A DNA stretch of 64,000 nucleotides from Kitasatospora aureofaciens (GTDB taxonomy: Bacteria; Actinomycetota; Actinomycetes; Streptomycetales; Streptomycetaceae), in contig JODU01000008.1 in the NCBI GenBank assembly GCA_000720845.1, positions 194,837-258,836 of the forward strand. Direction: 5' to 3'. A program made the position numbers and the translations under genes. The stretch's first letter is position 1; each line of letters starts with the position of its first letter. Shown here piece after piece: positions 15,576-24,704 of the stretch. The notes beneath the pieces are model-generated. The model saw only the letters and a program-made list of their open reading frames with translations. It searched no databases and was not told the DNA's origin.

Positions 15576-15594
15576 AATGTACAGGACGTACATT
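15576..15594. promoter_or_regulatory. AATGTAC-N5-GTACATT operator between clpP and the antitoxin
   Basis: A perfect 7-5-7 inverted repeat built from TGTACA-like half sites. Phd/YefM antitoxins of the YefM-YoeB type recognise TGTACA cores, so the neighbouring antitoxin is the obvious candidate ligand. The site is 56 bp upstream of the clpP start and 40 bp upstream of the antitoxin start. On the minus strand TACATT within it could be a clpP -10, so binding would block clpP as well. Confidence 0.65.
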
Positions 15595-15633
15595 CCCCGG
15601 GAGTGGATTCCGGCGAAACCGTAAGCTGGGGTC

Positions 15634-15915
15634 ATGGCCTACGAGATTCCGGTGACGCAAGCCAGGGCTGAGCTGGCCGACCTGATCAACCGGGTGGTGT
15701 ACGGCGGCGAGCGCGTCGTCGTGACGCGGCACGGCAAGCCTCTCGTCGCCCTCGTCTCCGCCTCCGACCTGCAGCGGCTGGAGGAGGCCCAGGAGTCCCC
15801 GGACGGTCAGGTGATCACCTCGGTCACCGCGGTCCACGACCCGGCCGCCGCGACGCCTCGCGAGCACCACCGCTTCGGCATCGCCGCGGAACACCGGGGG
15901 TCGGACCCGTCCTAG
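15634..15915 (+). CDS. lone Phd/YefM-family antitoxin-like regulator
   Basis: A 93-residue protein with the Phd/YefM N-terminal fold: MAYEIPVTQARAELADLINR, VVYGGERVVVTRHGKPLVALVSASDLQRLEEAQE. That domain binds DNA and normally neutralises a RelE/Doc-type toxin through its C-terminus. The C-terminus here (after residue about 50) is disordered-looking and no toxin follows; the next gene is ureA 270 bp away. It is divergent from clpP over a palindrome, so a role as a stand-alone clpP-linked repressor is plausible. Confidence 0.88.
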   Translation: MAYEIPVTQARAELADLINRVVYGGERVVVTRHGKPLVALVSASDLQRLEEAQESPDGQVITSVTAVHDPAAATPREHHRFGIAAEHRGSDPS

Positions 15916-15950
15916 GGGTGCCGGGGGGCGGACCCGTCCTGGGGATGCCG
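15896..15950. repeat. short direct duplication at the antitoxin stop codon
   Basis: A unit of about 27 bp at 15896-15922 is repeated with few changes at 15923-15950. The first copy contains the antitoxin stop TAG (15913-15915); the second has TGG at the same place. It looks like a local tandem duplication at the gene end. Confidence 0.6.
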
Positions 15951-15992
15951 TGCGTCCGGGCGCGGGCATGCGGGAGGGCGCCGGCGGCATCG

Positions 15993-16030
15993 GTAATCAA
16001 TCGGTCAAAACCGGGTGACGTGGCCGTAAC
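15993..16030. promoter_or_regulatory. ureA: GlnR-box-like array upstream of the urease operon
   Basis: Four GTNA(C/A/T) pentamers occur at exact 11-bp steps: GTAAT 15993, GTCAA 16004, GTGAC 16015, GTAAC 16026, each separated by 6 bp. This matches the a-site/b-site layout of Streptomyces GlnR boxes (GTnAC-n6-GaAAC-n6). Urease is a reported GlnR target in S. coelicolor as I recall. The array ends 154 bp before ureA; TAGTCT at 16041-16046 could be a -10 just downstream, which would make binding repressive. PhoP, which also uses 11-bp repeats, is an alternative. Confidence 0.65.
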
Positions 16031-16184
16031 ACTCTAGCCCTAGTCTGCACCCCGATCCACCTGCGGTTTTCCACACACCGGTAGGTGAATTCCGGCCTGC
16101 GCCCGTGTGTTACATCTAGAGCCGCCGCGGTGGCCGCGGCAGCCGGACCGTCCGGTCCCGGCGTCATGCCCTGTGAGGTGGTAA

Positions 16185-16487
<303 letters not shown>

Positions 16488-16501
16488 CGGGGGCGTCGGT
16501 C

Positions 16502-16813
16502 GTGATCCCCGGAGAGATCTTCTTCGCCGACGAGCCGGTCGCCTTCAACGAAGGACGCGAAGCCACCCGCCTGACCGTGCTCAACACCGCCGACCGGCCC
16601 GTCCAGGTCGGTTCCCACTACCACTTCGCCGAGGCCAACCCCGGCCTCGAGTTCGACCGCGCCGCGGCGCACGGCAGGCGGCTGGACATCGCCGCCGGCA
16701 CCGCCGTCCGGTTCGAGCCCGGCATCCCCGTCGACGTACGGCTGATCCCCCTCGCGGGCGCCCGTGTCGTCGTCGGTCTGCGCGGCGCGACCGGAGGTGC
16801 CCTCGATGCCTGA
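16502..16813 (+). CDS. ureB: urease subunit beta
   Basis: A 103-residue beta subunit. It begins at GTG 16502 with IPGEIFFADEPVAFNEGRE. RPVQVGSHYHFAEANPGLEFDR, AHGRRLDIAAGTAVRFEPG and a short variable end follow, as in the family. GTG is the only start that keeps the IPGE N-terminus; a longer frame upstream is a shadow of ureA. Its stop overlaps the ureC start by 8 bp. Confidence 0.96.
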   Translation: MIPGEIFFADEPVAFNEGREATRLTVLNTADRPVQVGSHYHFAEANPGLEFDRAAAHGRRLDIAAGTAVRFEPGIPVDVRLIPLAGARVVVGLRGATGGALDA

Positions 16814-18527
16814 ACTGTCCCGCACCGCCTACGCCGACCTGTTCGGCCCGACCACCGGCGACCGCGTCCGCCTCGCCGACACCGACCTCCTCGTCGAGAT
16901 CGAGGAGGACCGCTCCGGCGGCCCCGGCCGCTCCGGCGACGAAGCCGTCTTCGGCGGCGGCAAGGTGCTGCGCGAATCCATGGGGCAGTCCCGCACCACC
17001 CGCGCCGAAGGCGCACCCGACACCGTGATCACCGGGGCCCTGATCATCGACCACTGGGGCATCGTCAAGGCCGACATCGGCATCCGCGACGGACGGATCA
17101 CCGGCATCGGCAAGGCCGGCAACCCCGACACCATGGACGGCGTCCACCCCGACCTGGTCATCGGCCCCGACACGGAGATCATCGCGGGCAACGGCAAGAT
17201 CGTCACCGCGGGCGGCATCGACACCCACGTCCACTTCATCGCGCCCGGCGCCGTCGACGAGGCCCTGGCGTCCGGCATCACCACCCTCATCGGCGGCGGC
17301 ACGGGCCCGGCCGAGGGCAGCAAGGCGACCACCGTCACGCCCGGCGCCTGGCACCTCGCGCGGATGTTCGCCGCCCTGGAGTCGAGCCCCGTCAACATCG
17401 GCTTCCTCGGCAAGGGCAGCACCATGTCGAAGGAGTCCATGCGCGACCAACTGCGCGCCGGTGTCCTCGGCTTCAAGATCCACGAGGACTGGGGAGCGAC
17501 CCCCGCCGTCATCTCCGCCTGCCTGGACGTGTGCGAGGAGTCCGGAGTCCAGCTCGCCGTCCACTCCGACACCCTCAACGAGGCCGGTTTCGTCGGCGAC
17601 ACCTTCGACGCGGTCGCGGGCCGCACCCTGCACGCCTTCCACGTGGAGGGCGCCGGCGGCGGCCACGCACCCGACATGATCACGGCGGTGTCGCTGCCCA
17701 ACATGCTGCCGGCGTCCACCAATCCGACCCGGCCGCACACCGTCAACACCGTCGAGGAGCACCTCGACATGCTGATGGTCTGCCACCACCTCAACCCGGC
17801 CGTCCCCGAGGACCTCGCCTTCGCCGAGTCCCGGATCCGGCCCAGCACCATCGCGGCCGAGGACATCCTGCACGACATGGGCGCGATCTCCATCATGTCG
17901 TCGGACGCCCAGGCCATGGGCCGCATCGGCGAGGTGATCCTGCGGACCTGGCAGACCGCGCACGTGATGAAGCTGAGGCGCGGCTTCCTGCCCGGCGACA
18001 CCCGGGCCGACAACCTGCGCGCCCGTCGCTATGTCGCCAAGTACACCATCAACCCCGCCGTCGCCCAGGGCATCGAGCACGAGGTCGGTTCCGTCGAGAC
18101 CGGCAAGCTCGCCGACCTGGTGCTCTGGGACCCACGCTTCTTCGGCGTGAAGCCGCAGCTCGTGATCAAGGGCGGCCAGATCGCCTACGCGCAGGTGGGC
18201 GACGCGAACGCCTCCATCCCCACGCCGCAGCCGGTCCTGCCGCGCCCGATGTTCGGGGCGCTGGGGACGGCCCCCGCCGCCAACTCGGTCAACTTCGTCT
18301 CCGAGCAGGCCGTCGAGGACGGTCTGCCGGAACGGCTCGGGCTCGGGCGGGACTTCGTGCCCATCCGCTCCACACGCGGCCGGACCAAGGCCGACATGCG
18401 GCAGAACGACGCGCTGCCCCGTGTGGAGGTGGCCGCGGACTCCTTCGCGGTGACCATCGACGGCGAACTCGTCGAACCCGCCCCCGTCGCCGAACTGCCG
18501 CTGGCCCAGCGGTACTTCCTCTTCTGA
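16806..18527 (+). CDS. ureC: urease subunit alpha (catalytic)
   Basis: The 573-residue catalytic subunit hydrolysing urea to ammonia and carbamate. Nickel ligands are visible in GGIDTHVHFIAP (H141, H143), the carbamylated lysine in LGFKIHEDWG (K224), LAVHSDTLNE and FHVEGAGGGHAPD. The mobile-flap Cys-His is in LMVCHHLNP and the last Asp ligand in SSDAQAMGRIGEV. Start ATG 16806 (MPELSRTAYADLFGPT) overlaps ureB by 8 bp; the frame extension to 16764 is not needed. Length is normal. Confidence 0.98.
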   Translation: MPELSRTAYADLFGPTTGDRVRLADTDLLVEIEEDRSGGPGRSGDEAVFGGGKVLRESMGQSRTTRAEGAPDTVITGALIIDHWGIVKADIGIRDGRITGIGKAGNPDTMDGVHPDLVIGPDTEIIAGNGKIVTAGGIDTHVHFIAPGAVDEALASGITTLIGGGTGPAEGSKATTVTPGAWHLARMFAALESSPVNIGFLGKGSTMSKESMRDQLRAGVLGFKIHEDWGATPAVISACLDVCEESGVQLAVHSDTLNEAGFVGDTFDAVAGRTLHAFHVEGAGGGHAPDMITAVSLPNMLPASTNPTRPHTVNTVEEHLDMLMVCHHLNPAVPEDLAFAESRIRPSTIAAEDILHDMGAISIMSSDAQAMGRIGEVILRTWQTAHVMKLRRGFLPGDTRADNLRARRYVAKYTINPAVAQGIEHEVGSVETGKLADLVLWDPRFFGVKPQLVIKGGQIAYAQVGDANASIPTPQPVLPRPMFGALGTAPAANSVNFVSEQAVEDGLPERLGLGRDFVPIRSTRGRTKADMRQNDALPRVEVAADSFAVTIDGELVEPAPVAELPLAQRYFLF

Positions 18528-18535
18528 GCGCCGAG

Positions 18536-19210
18536 ATGAGCCGCGCCGCACTGCTCGTCCTCGCGGACGGCCGCTTTCCCGCCGGAGGGCATGCCCACTC
18601 CGGCGGGGCGGAGGCCGCCGTCCGGGCGGGACGTATCACGGATGCCGCGAGCCTGGAGACGTTCTGCCGGGGGCGGCTGCACACCAGCGGAGTCGTCGCG
18701 GCGTGCGTCGCGGCGGCCGCCGCCCTCGGTACCGACCCGGGGGAGCTCGACCGGGCCGCCGACGCCCGCACTGCGTCGCCCGCCCTGCGGGTGACGGCGC
18801 GCAGACTCGGACGGCAGCTGATGCGGGCCGCACGGGCGACCTGGCCGAGCCCTGAACTCGACGCCCTGGCCGCGTCGTTCCCCAAGGGGGCCCATCAGCC
18901 CGTCGTGCTGGGACTGGCCGCGCGTGCGGCCGGTCTCGGGGCGCTCGACGCGGCGTACTGCTCCCTCTACGAGGGGGTGAGCGGGCCCGCTACGGCCGTC
19001 GTGCGGCTGCTCGGCCTCGACCCGTTCGACGCGACCGGGGTACTGGCGCGGCTCGCGGGTGACCTGGACCGGGTGGCGCAGGACGCCGTGGAGGTGGCGG
19101 AGCGGGTGATGACCGACGGAGTCGGTGTACTGCCCGCCCGGTCCGCGCCGTTGCTGGAGATCGGGGCGGAGGCCCATGCCGCTTGGGCGGTGCGGTTGTT
19201 CGCCTCGTAG
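18536..19210 (+). CDS. ureF: urease accessory protein UreF
   Basis: A 224-residue UreF, which with UreD and UreG loads carbonate and nickel into apo-urease and modulates UreG GTPase. LLVLADGRFPAGGHAHSGGAEAAV is the typical UreF start; the end LEIGAEAHAAW is also family-like. Start ATG 18536 lies 8 bp after the ureC stop. It is followed by a 166-bp gap before ureG, longer than other gaps in the operon. Confidence 0.9.
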   Translation: MSRAALLVLADGRFPAGGHAHSGGAEAAVRAGRITDAASLETFCRGRLHTSGVVAACVAAAAALGTDPGELDRAADARTASPALRVTARRLGRQLMRAARATWPSPELDALAASFPKGAHQPVVLGLAARAAGLGALDAAYCSLYEGVSGPATAVVRLLGLDPFDATGVLARLAGDLDRVAQDAVEVAERVMTDGVGVLPARSAPLLEIGAEAHAAWAVRLFAS

Positions 19211-19248
19211 GCGGGTTCGCCCCCGCCACCCCTCCCCGTCCCGAACCC

Positions 19249-19263
19249 AGGGGCTCAGCCCCT
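19249..19263. repeat. small hairpin in the ureF-ureG gap
   Basis: AGGGGCT-C-AGCCCCT, a perfect 7-1-7 inverted repeat 39 bp after the ureF stop. It may act as an RNA stability or partial termination element within the urease transcript. The short arms make this uncertain. Confidence 0.4.
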
Positions 19264-19314
19264 TTCGGCCCCGCCGGGGGCTGTGCCGCCCTGGTCCCCC
19301 CTGTCGGCCTGAAC

Positions 19315-19342
19315 GGCCTCGTCCTCAAGCGCCGGACGGGCC
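19315..19342. repeat. dispersed Streptomyces intergenic repeat
   Basis: The sequence around CCTCAAGCGCCGGACGGG belongs to a short intergenic repeat that I recall being extremely common in Streptomyces genomes (CGTCCGGCGTTTGAGGACG type). It sits 35 bp before the ureG start inside the operon. Its function is not known. Confidence 0.6.
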
Positions 19343-19376
19343 GGAAGGCCGGCCCCAACTTCGACAGGAGCCGTTC

Positions 19377-20050
<674 letters not shown>

Positions 20051-20054
<4 letters not shown>

Positions 20055-20815
20055 CCACCACCGCGGGCGGCGTCCGGGCGAGCGCCCGCGTCCTCGCCCG
20101 CGGTGACGGGCGCGGCGGCACCGTGCTGCCGGTGCTGGAGGGCGAGGGGCCGCTTGCCGTGCGGAGGACGAGGGGGAGCGGTGGCGAGGCCCGGGTGATG
20201 CTGGTCGGCGCGATGAGCGGGCCCCTCGGCGGCGACCACTTCACGGTGGCGGCCCACGTGGAGAGCGGTGCCCGCCTGAGGGTCGGCTCGGCCGCCGCCA
20301 CCCTCGCGCTGCCGGGACAGGACAAGGCCGGGGCCCGCTACGACGTCCGGCTCACCGTCGACGACGACGCCGAGCTGAGCTGGCTGCCGGAGCAGCTGAT
20401 CTCCGCCGGGGGCAGCGACCTGAGCGTCACCACCCGTGTCGACCTCGCCGCCGGGGCGCGGCTGCTGCTGCGCGAGGAGCAGGTGCTCGGGCGGGCCGGG
20501 GAGGAACCCGGGTCCCTCACCAGCCGTCTGACCGTACGCATCGACGGGCGGTGCGTCCTCGACCAGGAGCTGGCCTGCGGTCCCGGGGCGCCGGGCGGCT
20601 GGGACGGGCCCGCCGGGCTGGCGGGACACCGTGCGGTCGGCCAGCTGGTCGTCGTACGGCCCGGGTTCGCCACCGAGCCACCGGCGGCGCGCGCCTTCGA
20701 GGAGGGCGCGGCCGTCCTGCCGCTCGCCGGACCCGCCGCGCTGGTGACCGCCGTGGCACCGGACGCGCTACGGCTGCGGCGGCTGCTGGACGGCGCGCTG
20801 GCCTCGCTGGACTGA
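20051..20815 (+). CDS. ureD: urease accessory protein UreD
   Basis: A 254-residue UreD/UreH scaffold protein that binds apo-urease. GGDHFTVAAHVESGARLRVGSAAATLALPG is split by typical beta-helix strands; LLLREEQVLGRAGEEPG and LTVRIDGRCVLDQEL follow. GTG 20051 overlaps the ureG stop as GTGA; GTG 20042 in the same frame has the better-spaced GGAG site (20028-20031) and is an alternative start three codons longer. It ends the operon; no ureE or urea transporter is present. Confidence 0.88.
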
Positions 20816-20932
20816 GGTTTCCGCCGACGCGCCGGCCGGGCGGGTCCGCCGATCGAACGCCTTTCTCCGTTTATCGGATTGGCAAAGAAGTGGCACTGGC
20901 TCTGTTCTCAGGAATCCCACAGCCGCGAGGAT

Positions 20933-20961
20933 CCCCGTACTTGTCGCGAACACGTACGGGG
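20933..20961 (+). promoter_or_regulatory. tap: leader hairpin overlapping the tap ribosome binding site
   Basis: CCCCGTAC (20933-20940) and GTACGGGG (20954-20961) form a perfect 8-bp stem around a 13-nt loop. The 3' arm runs into the GGGGAGGG ribosome binding site (20958-20965) of the TTG-initiated tap gene. If folded it would partly hide that site, so a translational brake is plausible. Confidence 0.5.
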
Positions 20962-20969
20962 AGGGTCAC

Positions 20970-22583
20970 TTGAGGAAGAGCAGCATGCGGCGGAGGACGA
21001 CCGCGTTCGGCACGGCCGGAGCGCTGGTCACCGCCACGCTGATAGCCGGCGCCGTCTCGGCGCCCGCCGCGAGCGCCGCACCGGCCGACGGCGCAGGGCA
21101 CGCGCGGGGCTGGGACAAGGAGGCCCGCGGTGCCGCCATCGCCGCCGCCCGCGCCTCCCGGGCCGGTGTCGACTGGCAGGACTGCGCCGCCGACTGGAAC
21201 CTGCCCAAGCCCATCCAGTGCGGCTACGTCACGGTGCCGCTGGACTACGCCAAGCCGTTCGGCAAGCAGATCAAGCTCGCCGTCGACCGCATCGGCAACA
21301 CCGGGGGCAAGGGCGAGCGCCAGGGCGCGCTCGTCTACAACCCCGGCGGTCCCGGCGGCTCCGGCCTGCGCTTCCCGGCCCGCGTCACGAGCAAGAGCGC
21401 GGTGTGGGCCAAGACGGCCAAGGCCTACGACTTCGTCGGCTTCGACCCGCGCGGCGTGGGCCACTCCGCGCCCATCTCCTGCGCCGACCCGCAGGAGTTC
21501 GTCAAGGCGCCCAAGGCCGACCCCGTGCCCGGCTCCGAGGCGGACAAGCTGGCCCAGCGCAAGCTCGCCCGCGAGTACGCCGAGGGCTGCCTCGAACGCA
21601 GCGGCGAGATGCTGCCGCACATGACCACGCCGAACACCGCGCGCGACCTCGACGTCATCCGCGCCGCGCTCGGCGAGCGGAAGCTCAACTACCTCGGCGT
21701 CTCCTACGGCACCTACCTCGGCGCGGTCTACGGCACCCTCTTCCCGGACCACGTGCGCCGCATGGTCGTCGACAGCGTCGTCAACCCGTCCCGCGACAAG
21801 ATCTGGTACCAGGCCAACCTGGACCAGGACGTCGCCTTCGAGGGCCGCTGGAAGGACTGGCAGGACTGGGTCGCCGCGAACGACGCCACCTATCACCTCG
21901 GTGACACCCGCGCCGAGGTCCAGGACCAGTGGCTGAAGCTGCGCGCCACCGCCGCGAAGCAGCCGCTGGGCGGAGTCGTCGGACCGGCCGAGCTGATCTC
22001 CTTCTTCCAGAGCGCCCCGTACTACGACTCCGCCTGGGCACCGACCGCCGAGATCTTCGGCAAGTACGTCGCCGGTGACACCCAGGCCCTCGTCGACGCG
22101 GCGGCCCCCGACCTGTCCGACACCGCGGGCAACGCCTCCGCGGAGAACGGCAACGCCGTCTACACGGCCGTCGAGTGCACCGACGCGAAGTGGCCCACCG
22201 ACTGGAACACCTGGGACCGGGACAACACCCGGCTGCACCGCGACCACCCGTTCATGACCTGGGCCAACGCCTGGATGAACCTGCCCTGCGCGACCTGGCC
22301 GGTCAAGCAGCAGACCCCGCTGAACGTCAAGACCGGCAAGGGACTTCCGCCGGTGCTGATCGTCCAGTCCGAGCGCGACGCGGCCACCCCGTACGAGGGC
22401 GCCGTCGAACTGCACCGGCGGTTCGAGGGCTCCCGCCTCGTCACCGAGCGGGACGCCGGCTCGCACGGCGTCACCGGACTGGTCAACCCGTGCGTCAACG
22501 ACCGGGTCGACGCCTACCTGCTCACCGGCACACTGGACAGCCGCGACGTGACCTGCGCACCGCACGCCACGCCCAAGCCGTAA
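20970..22583 (+). CDS. tap: secreted tripeptidyl aminopeptidase (S33 family)
   Basis: A 537-residue exported alpha/beta-hydrolase releasing N-terminal tripeptides. The signal peptide (residues about 1-37, TAGALVTATLIAGAVSAPAASAAP) precedes LVYNPGGPGGSG (oxyanion), FVGFDPRGVGHS, the nucleophile elbow YLGVSYGTYLG (S245), VQSERDAATPYEGA (Asp) and DAGSHGVTG (His). From memory it is close to Tap of S. lividans, including the MRKSS start. That supports the TTG at 20970 preceded by GGGGAGGG; ATG 20985 is the alternative. Confidence 0.95.
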   Translation: MRKSSMRRRTTAFGTAGALVTATLIAGAVSAPAASAAPADGAGHARGWDKEARGAAIAAARASRAGVDWQDCAADWNLPKPIQCGYVTVPLDYAKPFGKQIKLAVDRIGNTGGKGERQGALVYNPGGPGGSGLRFPARVTSKSAVWAKTAKAYDFVGFDPRGVGHSAPISCADPQEFVKAPKADPVPGSEADKLAQRKLAREYAEGCLERSGEMLPHMTTPNTARDLDVIRAALGERKLNYLGVSYGTYLGAVYGTLFPDHVRRMVVDSVVNPSRDKIWYQANLDQDVAFEGRWKDWQDWVAANDATYHLGDTRAEVQDQWLKLRATAAKQPLGGVVGPAELISFFQSAPYYDSAWAPTAEIFGKYVAGDTQALVDAAAPDLSDTAGNASAENGNAVYTAVECTDAKWPTDWNTWDRDNTRLHRDHPFMTWANAWMNLPCATWPVKQQTPLNVKTGKGLPPVLIVQSERDAATPYEGAVELHRRFEGSRLVTERDAGSHGVTGLVNPCVNDRVDAYLLTGTLDSRDVTCAPHATPKP

Positions 22584-22601
22584 TCCGGCGGCGGGCACGC
22601 A

Positions 22602-22638
22602 GGGAGGGGGCGACCGGTCCGGCCGGTCGCCCCCTCCC
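22602..22638. terminator. bidirectional terminator between tap and the epimerase gene
   Basis: A perfect 16-bp stem (22602-22617 with 22623-22638) with a 5-nt loop lies 19 bp after the tap stop and 11 bp from the convergent epimerase stop. It serves both genes; no U-tract is present, as is usual in this genus. Confidence 0.8.
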
Positions 22639-22648
22639 CGGCGTTCCG

Positions 22649-23674
22649 CTACCGTCCCCCGGCCCAGGCGTCCTCCGCCGCGTAGTCGAAGAGGTCGCCG
22701 TACGCCTGGAACATCTTCGGGTACGCCTCCCGCCAGTCCCGCCCCGCCAGCCGCTCCTCGATGAAGGCCACCGTCTCCGGCAGGGTGTCGGCGTACCGGG
22801 CCACCGGGCGGTAGCCCAACTCCTCCCGCGCCGCGCTCATGTCGCACACCACCGGCACGGGCACGCTCCACGGGGTGTCGCCGACGCCGTCCACCGGCGG
22901 GCCGTCCATCAGCACGTCCCGCGTCTCGACGCCCATCACCGCGTCGATCGCCGCCGCGATCTGAGCCACCGTCGGGGCGTCCGGGTCCACGGCGTTCAGG
23001 ACGCGGGTGCCCGGCCGCGGGGCTGCCAGCCGGATCAGCTCGGCGATGTTGCGCACGCCCGCCGGGTGGAAGCGGCTCGCACCGCCGTACGCGAGTACGC
23101 GCCGGCGCCTGCCGTCCAGGTTGCGCTTGACGAAGTACAGCTCGCGCGGAGTGCGGCAGTACGGGCCGTGGATCGCGCCCGCCCGCAGCACCGTCACCGG
23201 CAACAGGTCGCCCGCCGCGAGGAGTTCCCGCTCCAGCGCCGCCTTGCCGGTGCTGTACGAGCCGTCGCCCGGGCGGACGGTGCGCTGCGTCTCCGGGATC
23301 GGCACCGGGTACTCGGGGAAGCCGTCGGGCTCGGTCTGCGTGTCGAAGTTGCGGCCCCTGTCGTCCTCGTAGACCGAGACGCTGGAGATCACCACCGCCG
23401 AGCCGACCCGCCCGGCCAGCGACACCAATTGCCGCGCCTCCCGCTCCCCGTAGGCCACCATGTCCACCAGGACGTCGCAGCCCTCGCCCACCGCCGCCGA
23501 CAGCGCGGCGTCGTCCTCCCGGTCGGCCCGCGCCACCCGTACGTCCCCCGGCCACCGCGCGTCCCGGTCGCCGCCGCGCGAGACGGCCGTCACCTCCCAG
23601 CCGTCCCGGGCCAGCGCGTCGACCGCCGCCCGTCCGATCTGTCCCGTCGCCCCGATCACCACTGCACGTGTCAT
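22649..23674 (-). CDS. NAD(P)-dependent epimerase/dehydratase, SDR family
   Basis: A 341-residue extended short-chain reductase. The Rossmann GATGQIGRAAVDALARDGWEVT is at the N-terminus. An active-site region SVSVYEDD and the distant SYSTGKAALERELL give Tyr-x-x-x-Lys. AGAIHGPYCRTPRELYF and RVLNAVDPDAPTVAQIA complete the fold. ATG 23674 begins at the Rossmann strand; the 12-residue extension to 23710 is basic and unlikely. Substrate is unknown; nucleotide sugars or isoprenoid-like ketones are possible. Confidence 0.85.
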   Translation of the reverse strand: MTRAVVIGATGQIGRAAVDALARDGWEVTAVSRGGDRDARWPGDVRVARADREDDAALSAAVGEGCDVLVDMVAYGEREARQLVSLAGRVGSAVVISSVSVYEDDRGRNFDTQTEPDGFPEYPVPIPETQRTVRPGDGSYSTGKAALERELLAAGDLLPVTVLRAGAIHGPYCRTPRELYFVKRNLDGRRRRVLAYGGASRFHPAGVRNIAELIRLAAPRPGTRVLNAVDPDAPTVAQIAAAIDAVMGVETRDVLMDGPPVDGVGDTPWSVPVPVVCDMSAAREELGYRPVARYADTLPETVAFIEERLAGRDWREAYPKMFQAYGDLFDYAAEDAWAGGR

Positions 23675-23746
23675 ACGGCGACGGTAGGCGCACCACCGGC
23701 GCCCGGCCACGCCCTTCTGCCGACGGCAGACGACGGAACCCGCCCG

Positions 23747-23765
23747 GGGCCTGTCGGACAGGCCC
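23747..23765 (-). terminator. hairpin at the acyltransferase stop
   Basis: GGGCCTGT-CGG-ACAGGCCC, a perfect 8-3-8 repeat touching the acyltransferase stop codon (23765-23767). It separates this gene from the epimerase downstream on the same strand. Confidence 0.6.
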
Positions 23766-24487
23766 TAGCGGTGCGGCAGCCGGGGGAACCTCCGGCCCTG
23801 GGCCGCCCGCTCGGCCTCCTCGGCCTTCACGTCCGCCGCGTACCGGTCGACGTACTCCTGACCGGAGAGGGCGAGGATCGCGTAGACGATCTCGTCGGTG
23901 ACGGCGCGCAGCACGGCCTTCTCGCCCTCCATGCCCGCGTAGCGGGAGAAGTCGAGGGGTTCGCCGAAGCGGATGACCACCGGGTGCAGCCGCGGGATCT
24001 TCCGGCCCGGCGGCTGCGCCTCGAAGGTGCCGATCATCGCGCAGGGCACGACCGGCACCCCGGCCCTGAGCGCCATCACCGCGACGCCGACCTTGCCCTT
24101 GTACAGCCGGCCGTCGTGCGAGCGGGTGCCCTCCGGATAGATGCCGAGCAACTCGCCCCTGCCCAGCACGCCGAGCCCCTCGCGGATCGCGGCCTGCCCC
24201 GCCTCCTTGCCGGAGCGGTCCACCGGGATCTGCCCCGCGCTGCGGAAGAAGAACGCGGTCAGCCTGCCCTTGAGGCCGGGACCGGTGAAGTACTCCGCCT
24301 TGGCGAGGAAGGTGATGCGGCGCTTGAGCACCGCGGGCATGAGGAAGTGGTCCGAGAAGGAGAGGTGGTTGCCCGCGACGATGGCCGCCCCCGACCCGGG
24401 TACATGGTCCAGGCCCTCGATCCGGGGGCGGAAGACGACCCTCAGCAGGGGGCCCAGCAGTACGTACTTGAGCACGTAGTAGAACAC
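23765..24487 (-). CDS. 1-acyl-sn-glycerol-3-phosphate acyltransferase (PlsC type)
   Basis: A 240-residue membrane-associated acyltransferase of phospholipid synthesis. It carries the NHxxxxD motif in VAGNHLSFSDHFLMP, FLAKAEYFTGPGLKG, the GQIPVDRSG block and YPEGTRSHDG (motif III), plus VVPCAMIGTFEAQP. Start GTG 24487 (VFYYVLKYVLLGPLLR) has GGGAGAGACACC immediately upstream; the in-frame region up to 24829 is low-complexity. Streptomyces carry several paralogues, so the exact acyl acceptor is not assigned. Confidence 0.9.
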   Translation of the reverse strand: MFYYVLKYVLLGPLLRVVFRPRIEGLDHVPGSGAAIVAGNHLSFSDHFLMPAVLKRRITFLAKAEYFTGPGLKGRLTAFFFRSAGQIPVDRSGKEAGQAAIREGLGVLGRGELLGIYPEGTRSHDGRLYKGKVGVAVMALRAGVPVVPCAMIGTFEAQPPGRKIPRLHPVVIRFGEPLDFSRYAGMEGEKAVLRAVTDEIVYAILALSGQEYVDRYAADVKAEEAERAAQGRRFPRLPHR

Positions 24488-24704
24488 GGTGTCTCTCCCA
24501 GTTCTCCGGGCTCTCGGCCGGTCGTCCGCGACCGGTGATCGATCGTAGCCCGACCGCGCCGAAACCGGACGGGGCCGGTTCGGCCGCTCTTCGGTCAACT
24601 CGATTGACGCGGCCTGCCGCCTCCTCTGTGCTGTCCGGTAGCGGAAGGCGCGAAGCCCGGGTGGCGCACGGCCCGCGGCGGGGGCGCGACCCGGGGGAGG
24701 GCGG

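Noticed and set aside
15916..16184. A toxin gene for the Phd/YefM antitoxin
   Set aside because: No frame of RelE, Doc or PIN type and no ribosome binding site; the space is the urease control region.
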